Shown in pieces: positions 48,052 to 56,853 of a DNA stretch of 64,000 nt. Below the pieces are notes generated by a model, which was not told where the DNA came from, searched no databases, and saw only the letters and a program-made list of their open reading frames with translations. The position numbers and the translations under genes are program-made. The number at the start of each line of letters is the position of its first letter. The first letter of the stretch is position 1. Origin of the DNA: Variovorax sp. J22G73 (GTDB lineage Bacteria > Pseudomonadota > Gammaproteobacteria > Burkholderiales > Burkholderiaceae_C); NCBI RefSeq assembly GCF_030317035.1, contig NZ_JASZYK010000002.1, forward strand, positions 558,001-622,000, given 5' to 3'.

Positions 48052-50190
48052 TCAGTTGCTGGATGCATCTCTGAGATGCCCTCTGGATGCGTAGCGGTTC
48101 ATGAGCGCAGCCTGCGCGCCGTGGGCCTCGATGGCGCGCGAGGCGCCCTCTTCGCCCGGGTGCGTGTCGTGGTCGATGCGTGTGTAGATGCCGTCCGCGC
48201 CCAGGTCCCAGGCGTCGCGCCCGTCGTGCAGGTACGCGACCAGGCATTCGTCGATCAGCCGCTGGCGCAGGCCCGGGTCGGTCACGGGCCAGGCGAGCTC
48301 GATGCGCCGCATCATGTTGCGGTTCATCCAGTCGGCGCTCGACAGGTACAGCGATTCGTCTTCGCCGCTGCGGAAATAGAACACCCGCGAATGCTCCAGG
48401 AAGCGCCCGATCACCGAGCGCACGCGGATGTTGTCGGTCAGCCCTGGCACCTGCGCCGGCAGCGTGCACGCGCCGCGCACGATCAGGTCGATCTTCACGC
48501 CCTGCTGCCCTGCGCGAATCAGCGCGCCGATGATTTCCTCGTCGGTCAGCGCGTTCATCTTGGCGACGATGCGCGTCGGCTGGCCGGCCGCGGCGGCTAC
48601 GCCCAGCGCATCGATCTGCGCCACGATGTTCTTGTGCAGGTCGAAGGGCGCGAGCCACATGCGGTTGAGCTTGGGCAGCCGGCTCTGGCTGGCCAGGTGG
48701 ACGAACACGGCCTCCATGTCGGCCGTGAGCAGCGGGTCGGCCGTGAGGTGGCTGATGTCGGTGTAGAGCCTGGCGGTGCGCGGGTTGTAGTTGCCGGTGG
48801 ACAGGTGGCCGTAGCGGCGCATCTGCTTGCCTTCGCGGCGCGTCACCAGCAGCATCTTGGCGTGCGTCTTCAGGCCGACCACGCCGTACACCACCTGCGC
48901 GCCGATCGACTCGAGCATCTCCGCCCAGTTGATGTTGGCCTCTTCGTCGAAGCGCGCCTTCAGCTCCACCACCACCGTGACTTCCTTGCCCCGGCGCACG
49001 GCCTCGCGCAGCAGGTCCATCAGCTCCGAGTCGGCGCCGGTGCGGTAAATGGTCTGCTTGATGGCCAGCACCTGCGGGTCGAGCACGGCTTCGCGCAGGA
49101 ACGCCAGCACGCCCTCGAAGCTCTCGAAGGGCTGGTGGATGAGCACGTCGCCGCGCTGCAGCCGCTCGAAGAACGACTGCGAAGGCGACAGCGTGACCGG
49201 GTACGACGCCGGGTACGGCGGAAAGCGCAGCTGCGGCTCGTCGAGCAGGTCGGCCAGCTGCGTGAGCCGGGCCAGGTTCACCGGGCCGTGCACGCGGTAC
49301 AGCGCCTCGGGCGGCAGGTTGAACTGCGCCAGCAAGAAGCTCGCGAGCGACTCGGCGCAGCTCGCCGACACCTCCAGCCGCACGGCCTGGCCGTAGTGGC
49401 GGTGCTGCAGGCCCTGGCGCAACGCGGTGCGCAGGTTTTTCACGTCTTCCTCGTCCACCGCGAGGTCGGAATGCCGCGTCACGCGGAACTGCGAGAAGTC
49501 GCCCACCTCGCGGCCCACGAACATGCTGGCCAGGTGCGCGCGCACCACGCTCGACAGCGCCACGAACAGCGTCTTGCCGTCGGACACCTTCGCGGGCATG
49601 CGGATCAGGCGCGGCAGCACGCGCGGCACCTTCACGATCTGGATGGGGTTCTCGCGCCCGAAGGCGTCCTTGCCGCCCAGGCGCACGATGAAGTTCAGCG
49701 ACTTGTTGGCCACCTGCGGAAACGGGTGCGCGGGGTCGAGCCCCACGGGAATCAGCAGCGGGCGCACCTCGCGCTCAAAATACTCGCTGACCCACTTGCG
49801 CTGCGCCGGGTTGCGCTCGCCGTGCGAAATGATGTGGATGCCGTGCGTGGCAAAGGTCGGCATCAGCTCGTCGTTGTACAGCGCGTACTGGCGCGCCACG
49901 AGCGTGTGGGCCGCCTCGGCCAGGCGCTCGAACGACTCGACCGTGTACGTGCCCTTGTGGTCGCCGGCGCTGCCTGCGATCAGGTGCGGCGCGGCGCGGA
50001 CTTCGAAGAACTCGTCGAGGTTCGACGACACGATGCACAGGTAGCGCAGCCGCTCGATCAGCGGCACCTCGCGCCGGTGCGCCCAGTCGAGCACCCGTTC
50101 ATTGAACGAGAGGATGCTGTGGTCGCGGTCGAGCAATGTGAACGTGGGCGCCGCGACGGCGAGCGACCGGTCTGCGGGGGCGGATGGCAT
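48052..50190 (-). CDS. ppk: Polyphosphate kinase 1
   Basis: This 712-residue enzyme makes polyphosphate from ATP. The N-terminal domain has SFNERVLDWAHRREVPLIERLRYLCIVSSNLDEFFEVR. The first catalytic PLD-like domain carries KTHAKMLLVTRREGKQMRRYGHLSTGNYNPRTARLYTD with the autophosphorylated His. The last domain has YLSSADWMNRNMMRRIELAWPV. I chose the ATG giving MPSAPADRS. An upstream frame reaches 50385 but would cross the Pho boxes. Confidence 0.96.
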   Translation of the reverse strand: MPSAPADRSLAVAAPTFTLLDRDHSILSFNERVLDWAHRREVPLIERLRYLCIVSSNLDEFFEVRAAPHLIAGSAGDHKGTYTVESFERLAEAAHTLVARQYALYNDELMPTFATHGIHIISHGERNPAQRKWVSEYFEREVRPLLIPVGLDPAHPFPQVANKSLNFIVRLGGKDAFGRENPIQIVKVPRVLPRLIRMPAKVSDGKTLFVALSSVVRAHLASMFVGREVGDFSQFRVTRHSDLAVDEEDVKNLRTALRQGLQHRHYGQAVRLEVSASCAESLASFLLAQFNLPPEALYRVHGPVNLARLTQLADLLDEPQLRFPPYPASYPVTLSPSQSFFERLQRGDVLIHQPFESFEGVLAFLREAVLDPQVLAIKQTIYRTGADSELMDLLREAVRRGKEVTVVVELKARFDEEANINWAEMLESIGAQVVYGVVGLKTHAKMLLVTRREGKQMRRYGHLSTGNYNPRTARLYTDISHLTADPLLTADMEAVFVHLASQSRLPKLNRMWLAPFDLHKNIVAQIDALGVAAAAGQPTRIVAKMNALTDEEIIGALIRAGQQGVKIDLIVRGACTLPAQVPGLTDNIRVRSVIGRFLEHSRVFYFRSGEDESLYLSSADWMNRNMMRRIELAWPVTDPGLRQRLIDECLVAYLHDGRDAWDLGADGIYTRIDHDTHPGEEGASRAIEAHGAQAALMNRYASRGHLRDASSN

Positions 50191-50260
50191 GGGCACTGAT
50201 TCTGGAGCAAGGGGCACGGGAGCACACGTAAGCGGAAATATGACAGTGTCGACGTCGTTT

Positions 50261-50289
50261 GTGACGTTCTCATGACATTCGCGTGACGC
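50261..50289 (-). promoter_or_regulatory. Triple PhoB half-site array upstream of ppk
   Basis: On the minus strand three 7-mers, GCGTCAC, ATGTCAT and ACGTCAC, follow each other with four-base spacers. That makes two overlapping Pho boxes with a strict 11-bp period. A further CTGTCAT occurs at 50240-50246, and CATATT at 50238-50243 could be a -10. The array lies 71 bp upstream of the ppk start. Confidence 0.82.
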
Positions 50290-50381
50290 TCCTGAACCCC
50301 CTGTCGCAATGACCTTGTGGGGCTCCATCATGCCCGGAGGGTGGGCGGACGGCCCGTTGCCAGACGGGACGGCCGCGGGCT

Positions 50382-51332
50382 TCATGCGCCCAGGAAGTGC
50401 TTGCGGTAGCGCGCCGGCAGGTCGTCGATGCGCATCAGCATCGGCAGGTCGGCGGCGTTGAAGTCAGGGTCCCAGGCCGGAGCGCCCAGCACCTTCGCGC
50501 CCAGGCGCAGGTAGCCCTTGATGAGCGCCGGCGGCTCCACGTCGAGCGTGCTGTCCAGCCGCTCGACCGGCAGCGGCAGGCGCGGCTGCACCTGGTATTG
50601 GATGGGGGCCATGTGCTTGGCCGACACCTGGCGCCAGATGCTGGCGGCCGCGTCGCCGTTGGTCACGCCGTTGTGTGACATCGGGATGCTGGCGCAGCCG
50701 ATCATCGTGTCCAGTTTGTTGCGGTGCATGAAACCGGCCAGCGCCCCCCACAGCGCGAGAATCACGCCGCCCTGGCGGTGCTCGGCATGCACGCAGCTGC
50801 GGCCCAGCTCGACCATGCGCTCGCGCAGGTCGCGCAGGCGGGTCAGGTCGAACTCGGTGTCGCTGTAGGTGCTGCCCACGCGGCGGGCCTGCGCCGGCGT
50901 GAGCACGCGGTAGGTGCCGATGACCTGCTGGGTCAGCTCGTCGCGCACCAGCAGGTGTTCGCAGAAATCGTCGAACAGGTCGATGTCGTGGCCGGCCAGC
51001 GGCGAGGACACGCGGGCGCCCATTTCGCCGACGAACACGTCGTAGCGCAGGCGCTGGGCGGCGCGCACGTCGTCCAGGTGGCGGGCCCAGCCCACCGTGA
51101 TGCCTTGCCTGGGCTCGATGGCCGGCGGCAGGATGACGGCCGGCGCCTGGGGCACCGGCGTGCTGACCACGGCGGCCGCATTGGCAGAAACAACGGCGGA
51201 GACGGCAGCCGAAACAGCGGCCGACACGCCAGCCGACATATGGGTTGCAACGCCGGCAACGGGAGCGGGCCACAAGGCCGCGCGCAGCCCGATCTGCGAA
51301 AGCGGAAACGTCGGGTTGGGCAGTTCTTTCAT
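50382..51332 (-). CDS. olsB: OlsB-like N-acyltransferase (ornithine lipid synthesis, GNAT fold)
   Basis: This is a 316-residue protein. From residue 75 on it matches L-ornithine N-alpha-acyltransferases: RLRYDVFVGEMGARV, DLFDDFCEHLLVRD, IGTYRVLTPAQARR, DLTRLRDLRERMVELGRSCVHAEHRQGGVILALWGALAGFMHRNKLDTMIGCASI. The enzyme transfers a 3-hydroxyacyl chain from ACP to ornithine; its partner OlsA is not in the window. Residues about 33-60 form an odd Ser-Ala-Val repeat. It lies next to ppk and, in many bacteria, ornithine lipids replace phospholipids under phosphate starvation. Confidence 0.82.
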   Translation of the reverse strand: MKELPNPTFPLSQIGLRAALWPAPVAGVATHMSAGVSAAVSAAVSAVVSANAAAVVSTPVPQAPAVILPPAIEPRQGITVGWARHLDDVRAAQRLRYDVFVGEMGARVSSPLAGHDIDLFDDFCEHLLVRDELTQQVIGTYRVLTPAQARRVGSTYSDTEFDLTRLRDLRERMVELGRSCVHAEHRQGGVILALWGALAGFMHRNKLDTMIGCASIPMSHNGVTNGDAAASIWRQVSAKHMAPIQYQVQPRLPLPVERLDSTLDVEPPALIKGYLRLGAKVLGAPAWDPDFNAADLPMLMRIDDLPARYRKHFLGA

Positions 51333-51495
51333 GGGGAACCCTTTCTGCCGAGGGAGTCTGCGCACCTGGAATGAAGCGTGCATGTCAGTGAGATTGCAGG
51401 TGCATGACGGTGTTACAGGCCGTGCCGGGCGCAACCGACTCCGAGCGACGCGCGCTTTGCACGCACTTCGTCGTCTAATGCGCAAGATTCGCGAC

Positions 51496-53190
51496 ATGGA
51501 GCTTTCACGCATGGCAACCGACGCAAACGGCACCGACAGCAGCCGCATCCACCAGACCTTTCCCGTCCTGAGCGACACCGAGATCGCGCGCATTGCGCGC
51601 TTCGGCAGCGTGCAGCAGTTTGCGCGCGGCACCCGCCTGTTCACGGCCGGCGAGACCGGGCCCGGCATGTTCGTGTTGCTGAAAGGCGTCGTGAGCGTCA
51701 CGCAGCGCGACGGCCTGGGCCACGTGGTGCCCGTGGTGCGGCAGGGGCCCGGCGAGTTCCTGGCCGAAGTCGGCCAGCTCAGCGGCCGCCCTGCCCTGGT
51801 CGACGGCCACGCCGACGAAGACGTGGAGGCGCTGCTCGTCTCGCCCGCGCAACTGCGCGCGCTGCTGGTGGCCGAAGCCGACCTGGGCGAGCGCATCACG
51901 CGCGCGCTGATCTTGCGGCGCGTGGCGCTGATCGAGTCCGGCGCCAGCGGGCCGGTGCTGATCGGCCAGCCGCAGTCGCCCGACATGGCGCGGCTGGAAA
52001 ACTTCTTGCGCCGCAACGGCTACCCCTACCACCTGGTCGACGCCAACGAAGACCCCGACGCCGCCGCCCTGCTCTCGCAGTACGGCGCCGGCGACCTGCT
52101 GGCCGTGTGCCCCGACGGCTCGGTGCTGGTGAACCCGAGCGACGACGGCCTGGCGCGCTGCCTCGGCATGGTCGACACCGCGGCGCGCGACGAGCTGTTC
52201 GACGTGGCCGTGGTCGGCGCCGGGCCGGCCGGCCTGGCAACCGCCGTGTATGCCGCCTCGGAAGGCCTGCGCGTCATCGTGCTCGACTGCCGCGCCTTCG
52301 GCGGCCAGGCCGGCGCCAGCGCGCGCATCGAGAACTACCTGGGCTTTCCGACCGGCATCTCCGGGCAGGCGCTGGCCGGCCGCGCCTTCGTGCAGGCGCA
52401 GAAGTTCGGCGTCGAGATGCTCATACCGGCCAAGGTGCTGTCGCTGGACTGCTCGCGCGAGAACGCGCTCGAATGCCTGCGCATTGCGCTGGCCGACGGC
52501 CGCACCATCAATGCACGCACCGTCGTCATTGCCAGCGGCGCGCGTTACCGGCGCCCCGAGGTGCCGCGCCTGGCCGAGTTCGAGGGCCGCGGCATCTGGT
52601 ACTGGGCCTCGGCCATCGAGGCGAAGATCTGCGCGCAGCAAGAGGTGGCGCTGGTCGGCGGCGGCAACTCGGCGGGCCAGGCCGCGGTGTTCCTGTCGCG
52701 CCATGCGGCCAAGGTGAACGTGCTGGTGCGCGGCCCCTCGCTGGCGGCCAGCATGTCGCGCTACCTCATCGATCGCATCGAGGCCACGCCCAACATCGAG
52801 CTGCACCCGCACACCGAACTCGTGCGCCTGAACGGCGGTGCCGACACGGGCCTGACGGGCGCGACCTGGCGCTGTCACACGAGCGGCGCCGAACATGACT
52901 GCCCGGCGCACAACATCTTTCTGTTCGTGGGCGCGGAGCCCGAGACCTCATGGCTCGAAGGCTGCGGCGTGTCGGTCGACAAGCACGGCTTCGTGCTGAC
53001 CGGCGACGCCGCGAGCCGCGGCTTTCCGTCGCGGCCGGCCACCACGCTCGAGTCCAGCGTGTCGGGTGTGTTCGCGGTGGGCGACGTGCGCTCGGGCTCG
53101 GTCAAGCGCGTGGGCGGCGCCATCGGCGAAGGCGCGGCGGCGGTGGCGCTGATTCACCAGCATTTGTCGCAGGCTTCGGCGGTGGCTTGA
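51496..53190 (+). CDS. Cyclic-nucleotide-binding domain fused to a thioredoxin reductase-like FAD protein
   Basis: This 564-residue protein has a cNMP-binding domain (residues about 25-140, GTRLFTAGETGPGMFVLLKGVVSV and the RPALVDGHADEDVEALL stretch). A short segment at about 150-220 may be glutaredoxin-like, and a TrxR-like flavin domain runs from about 235 (FDVAVVGAGPAGLATAVYAASEG). The second dinucleotide motif is VALVGGGNSAGQAAVFLS and the end has GVFAVGDVRSGSVKRV. The CxxC of thioredoxin reductase is absent; IWYWASAIEAKIC stands where it should be. An ATG five codons later is an equally good start. Confidence 0.88.
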   Translation: MELSRMATDANGTDSSRIHQTFPVLSDTEIARIARFGSVQQFARGTRLFTAGETGPGMFVLLKGVVSVTQRDGLGHVVPVVRQGPGEFLAEVGQLSGRPALVDGHADEDVEALLVSPAQLRALLVAEADLGERITRALILRRVALIESGASGPVLIGQPQSPDMARLENFLRRNGYPYHLVDANEDPDAAALLSQYGAGDLLAVCPDGSVLVNPSDDGLARCLGMVDTAARDELFDVAVVGAGPAGLATAVYAASEGLRVIVLDCRAFGGQAGASARIENYLGFPTGISGQALAGRAFVQAQKFGVEMLIPAKVLSLDCSRENALECLRIALADGRTINARTVVIASGARYRRPEVPRLAEFEGRGIWYWASAIEAKICAQQEVALVGGGNSAGQAAVFLSRHAAKVNVLVRGPSLAASMSRYLIDRIEATPNIELHPHTELVRLNGGADTGLTGATWRCHTSGAEHDCPAHNIFLFVGAEPETSWLEGCGVSVDKHGFVLTGDAASRGFPSRPATTLESSVSGVFAVGDVRSGSVKRVGGAIGEGAAAVALIHQHLSQASAVA

Positions 53191-53296
53191 CGGCCCCTGC
53201 GCAGACGCGTGCCGCAGCGAATGCCCGCCGCGACACGCGTTTGAGATCGCACGTATATGCTGCCGGCTCGCCACCCCATCCACCGGAGCACGAGAC

Positions 53297-54001
53297 ATGT
53301 CCGCATCGCCCATCGAGGTCTATTCCTGGCCGACACCGAACGGCCACAAGATTCACATCATGTTGGAGGAGTGCGGCCTGCCGTACCACGCGCACCCCGT
53401 GAACATCGGCAAGGGCGACCAGTTCGCGCCCGAGTTCCTGCAGATCAGCCCCAACAACAAGATCCCGGCCATCACCGACCCCGACGGTCCGGAAGGCAAG
53501 CCGATCTCGCTGTTCGAGTCGGGCGCCATCCTCGTGTACCTGGCAGGCAAGACCGGCAAGCTGCTGCCCACCGGCGACCGCGAGCGCTACGACGTGCTGC
53601 AGTGGCTCATGTTCCAGATGGGCGGCGTCGGGCCCATGCTGGGGCAGGCGCATCACTTCCGCCTGTACGCGCCCGAGAAGATCGCGTACGCCATCGAGCG
53701 CTACAGCAACGAGGCCAAGCGCATCTACGGCGTGATCGACAAGCAGCTGTCGAAGAACAGGTTCATCGCCGGCAAGAGCTATTCCATTGCCGACATCGCC
53801 ATCTTCCCGTGGCTGCGCAGCTGGGAAAACCAGGGCATCACCCTCACCGACTACCCGCACCTGAAGGACTGGTTCGACGGCATTGCCGCGCGCCCCGCGG
53901 TGCAGCGCGGCGTGAAAGTGCTGGCCGACCTGCGCCAGCCGCTCACCGGCGACGAGGAGCGGGAAACTCTTTTTGGCAGGACGCAGTACGAGAAGCGTTG
54001 A
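53297..54001 (+). CDS. Glutathione S-transferase, nu class (YfcG/YghU-like)
   Basis: This 234-residue protein has a thioredoxin-fold N-terminal domain, PIEVYSWPTPNGHKIHIMLEECGLPY. The TPNGHKI segment is typical of the YfcG/YghU (nu-class) group, where a Thr/Asn pair binds glutathione disulfide. SPNNKIPAITDPDGPEGKPISLFESGAILVYLAGKTGKLLP and the helical C-terminal domain follow. Members act as disulfide-bond reductases. It sits just before the tRNA-Pro gene; the end of the gene overlaps that tRNA's -35 element. Confidence 0.92.
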   Translation: MSASPIEVYSWPTPNGHKIHIMLEECGLPYHAHPVNIGKGDQFAPEFLQISPNNKIPAITDPDGPEGKPISLFESGAILVYLAGKTGKLLPTGDRERYDVLQWLMFQMGGVGPMLGQAHHFRLYAPEKIAYAIERYSNEAKRIYGVIDKQLSKNRFIAGKSYSIADIAIFPWLRSWENQGITLTDYPHLKDWFDGIAARPAVQRGVKVLADLRQPLTGDEERETLFGRTQYEKR

Positions 54002-54025
54002 AGCGATGTTATTCCGGGCTAGAAT
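53998..54025 (+). promoter_or_regulatory. Promoter of tRNA-Pro
   Basis: TTGAAG (53998-54003), a 16-bp spacer, and TAGAAT (54020-54025) form a good sigma-70 promoter ending 11 bp before the mature tRNA. The -35 element overlaps the stop region of the GST gene. Confidence 0.65.
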
Positions 54026-54036
54026 AGAAGGCTTGT

Positions 54037-54113
<77 letters not shown>

Positions 54114-54130
54114 TCAGTATTGTCAGAGGC

Positions 54131-54166
54131 CGGTAACTAGTGATAGTTACCGGCCTTTTTCATTGG
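54131..54166 (+). terminator. Intrinsic terminator after tRNA-Pro
   Basis: A perfect stem, GGCCGGTAACTA with TAGTTACCGGCC, around the loop GTGA is followed by five T. It starts about 18 nt after the tRNA. Confidence 0.92.
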
Positions 54167-54342
54167 GGGATTTGCCTCAAGGCTGACATGGATCGGCAGC
54201 GAGCGACATTGACTGACGCGTTTTCCCGGGGGTACAACCGGGGGTACAGAGAGGCGTTTTGAAGGAAAGGCGGGGCCTGTACCCCCTTTTCCCTCTGACA
54301 ACGCTCTCACACGCACCCCCACCACCCGGACGCTGTACCCCA

Positions 54343-55581
54343 ATGTTGACCGATGCCCAATGCCGCAATGCCGTCTGCCCACCGCAGCGCAAGCAAGCCA
54401 GGTTCAGCGATGCCGGAGGCCTCTATCTACAAGTCAGCCCGGCCGGCTCGCGCCGCTGGTTTTGGAAGTACCGCACCGGCGGCGTCGAGAAGCAGCTCGC
54501 CTTGGGCAGCTACCCCGAAGTCAGCCTGACCGCGGCGCGCAAGGCCCGCGATGTCGCGAAGATCGAGAAGTCCGACGGCCGCGATCCGGTGCAGGCCCGC
54601 AAGCTTGCGAAGCTGAAGGCAACCGCCGTTGCATCCGACACATTCAAGCCGACGGCATTGGAATGGTTCGCCAAGCATGAGTCACGGTGGAGCAGTCACT
54701 ACGCCATCCGCGAGAAGCGGAACCTTTAAAAGGACCTCTTCCCCTACTTCGGAACACGACGCGTCAGCGAGATTGAGCCCATCGAGCTGCTGGCGGCCCT
54801 GCGCCGCGTTGAAGAGCGAGGCGCCATCGACGTGGCCCACCGTGTTCTCATGACGGCCCGCGCGGTGTGGCGCTACTCGGTGGCCACCGCCCGTGCGCCG
54901 CGAGACATCACCGCAGACCTCAAGGGCGCCCTCACCCCGCACCAGAAGAAGCACTTCGCGGCCATCACTGAGCCGGTGAGGCTGGGGCAGCTCGTGCGCG
55001 TGATCCGGGGATACCAAGGCGGCCCCATCGTGCGCGCGGCACTGCAGCTCGCGCCCATGCTTTTCCAGCACCCCAACGAACTGCGCGGCGCCGCATGGTC
55101 AGAGATCGACTTGGACGCGGCCATGTGGACCGTACCGGCCGCGCGCATGAAACGCCGAAAGGCCGGCAAGGAGAACGGCGACCCGCACCTAGTGCCGCTG
55201 CCGACGCAAGCCGTCGAGATCCTGCGCAAGCTGCACCCGCTCACCGGCCACGGCGTCATGGTCTTCCCCGGTGAACGAAGCCACGAGCGGCCCATCAGCG
55301 ACAACACCCTACGGGCCGCGCTGATCACGCTCGGCTACGGCCCCACCGTGCAGACGGTGCACGGCTTCCGGGCGACTGCCCGCACCCTTCTGGCGGAAAC
55401 GCTTGAGGTTGACCCCCTGTTGATCGAGGCCCAGCTGGCCCACGCGGTCAAGGACGCCAACGGCCGGGCCTACAACCGCACCCAGTACCTGAAGCAGCGC
55501 GCCGCGATGATGCAGCAGTGGGCAGACTACCTCGACAAGCTGGCCGCGGGCGCCGAGATCATTCCGCTAAAAGTCGCTTGA
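54343..55581 (+). pseudogene. P4-type tyrosine integrase interrupted by an in-frame stop
   Basis: The sequence encodes a complete tyrosine integrase of about 412 codons in one frame, broken by TAA at 54727-54729 after 128 codons. The N-terminal DUF4102-type arm-binding domain is clear (MLTDAQCRNAV, FSDAGGLYLQVSPAGSRRWFWKYR, LALGSYPEVSLTAARKARD). After the stop the frame continues KDLFPYFGTRRVSEIEPIELLAALR. The catalytic domain has Arg in HPNELRGAAWSEIDL, the VHGFRATARTLLAE box, and Tyr in NRTQYLKQR. A restart at 54832 would give only the core and catalytic part. It was probably a tRNA-Pro-specific integrase, now inactive. Confidence 0.88.
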
Positions 55582-55597
55582 CAGCGTCATCAGGCCA

Positions 55598-56038
55598 TCA
55601 GCCCCGGGCAACATACGCCGTTTGAAGCACGGCGGTTAGCAGTCCGGCAGCATGCTGGGGCACGTTGATATACAGGTCAGTGCCGGCAGTGTGTTTGATG
55701 CCTGTACGTCCGGTCTCCGCATCAAATTCGACTGAATCAACCTTGGAGATTTGTAGCGGGTCGAAGTCATCAAGCCTGTAAAAAGTAATGACGCCGAGCA
55801 GGTCAATATGCGGCTGGACCGACAGGACAGCTCTAACAGTCAAATCAAGGTATCTCACCTCGAAAGAGCGCCTGTTTTCAGTAAGCCCACTCACTTGCCA
55901 TTTGAAATACGGGTTCGTTTCGCCGACCGCCTGAAGGCGGTCTCGGAAAGTAGAAAAGCCGAGCAAGATCGCTTCAAAACGCTCACTGATATCGGTGAAG
56001 AATTGAGCAGTAGCTCGAGTGTCGAGTGGTGATTCCAT
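55598..56038 (-). CDS. Hypothetical protein
   Basis: This is a 146-residue soluble protein that I do not recognise. It has a mixed alpha/beta composition with ATAQFFTDISERFEAILLGFSTFRDRLQAVGETNPYFKW at the N-terminus and no signal peptide or membrane segment. Codon use is less GC-biased than in the flanking core genes, which fits the island. It converges with the integrase pseudogene, 16 bp apart. Confidence 0.7.
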   Translation of the reverse strand: MESPLDTRATAQFFTDISERFEAILLGFSTFRDRLQAVGETNPYFKWQVSGLTENRRSFEVRYLDLTVRAVLSVQPHIDLLGVITFYRLDDFDPLQISKVDSVEFDAETGRTGIKHTAGTDLYINVPQHAAGLLTAVLQTAYVARG

Positions 56039-56183
56039 GTGTCCTCCAGGGGGTTCAGCTTCATCATATTGCGCTAATGCTGGAGCCAGGCTGGGGTTGG
56101 CTCAAAACTGAGCCATTTCACGGTGGATGACTTTTCAACCGTCCTGACCTTGTGGCGATCTTGGGGTGCCAGGAAAACTAGAG

Positions 56184-56216
56184 GCGACCGTCTCAGATCT
56201 CTGACGAGACGGTCGC
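56184..56216. repeat. Perfect 11-bp inverted repeat in the island
   Basis: GCGACCGTCTC and GAGACGGTCGC flank an 11-bp spacer containing AGATCT. No T run follows on either strand, so a simple intrinsic terminator is unlikely. It lies in a mostly non-coding 815-bp stretch (56039-56853) of the island. The rest of that stretch shows no recognisable gene apart from the doubtful short frame at 56487-56696. Confidence 0.6.
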
Positions 56217-56486
56217 GCAGATTGAAGGATTGATCAATTCGTCAATTTCACGCGCGCGGCGACCACCACCCAGATTCCAGCATCCATGCGGTGCGCCGCC
56301 CGATTCGGGACGTTTCGAGCACCACCCCCGATGCTTCCGCCAGTGGTGGATGTCGATTTTCTCGACCTCGGATGTTGCTAGCGCTCGCCGCGTGCGCACC
56401 GGCGATTCATACTGCGCCACCAACCCCAGGAGGTCTACACGCTCAAGATTGGCGGCGATCACACGCAGGCCGGCAGCGGCCGAGTC

Positions 56487-56696
56487 GTGCAATACACGGT
56501 CGAGTACGACCTCGACGGCAACACAGGGCACTGGCACGGGAACATCCTGCTGCGCGGCGGCAAGCGGCACACGCTGGCCGGCGGCGTACTGGCCAACGTG
56601 ACGCGGAACACCATCGGCCAGGCCGTCGTGGCAGCGCGGGATGCGGAGATCGATGGCCTTCACCTGGAAACCCTGAACCGCGCCCACGGCACCTAG
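56487..56696 (+). CDS. Small hypothetical protein, possibly truncated at the N-terminus
   Basis: This frame encodes 69 residues from a GTG (VQYTVEYDLDGNTGHWHGNI...LETLNRAHGT). The amino-acid composition looks genuine, and sensible sequence (EVYTLKIGGDHTQAGSGR) continues upstream of the GTG without an ATG until a TAG near 56380. It may therefore be the end of a longer gene that lost its start. I do not recognise it. Confidence 0.4.
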   Translation: MQYTVEYDLDGNTGHWHGNILLRGGKRHTLAGGVLANVTRNTIGQAVVAARDAEIDGLHLETLNRAHGT

Positions 56697-56853
56697 CCCG
56701 ACAGGCACTAACCTCGGCACTAACCAGCGCGGCGCTAACCTGGCTTTGGTGCGTACCGTGCTGCGTACCGGCGCCTTGCGTACCGTTCTAGGGACACTCG
56801 GCGCTATGGCATCCTCGCCCAACTGGCGGTCACCCAACGCTGCAAGGCTAAGC

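Noticed and set aside
51400..51480. Possible Pho box upstream of the OlsB-like gene
   Set aside because: CTGTAAC and CCGTCAT occur on the minus strand, but they are 8 bp apart instead of 11, so the PhoB geometry is not met.
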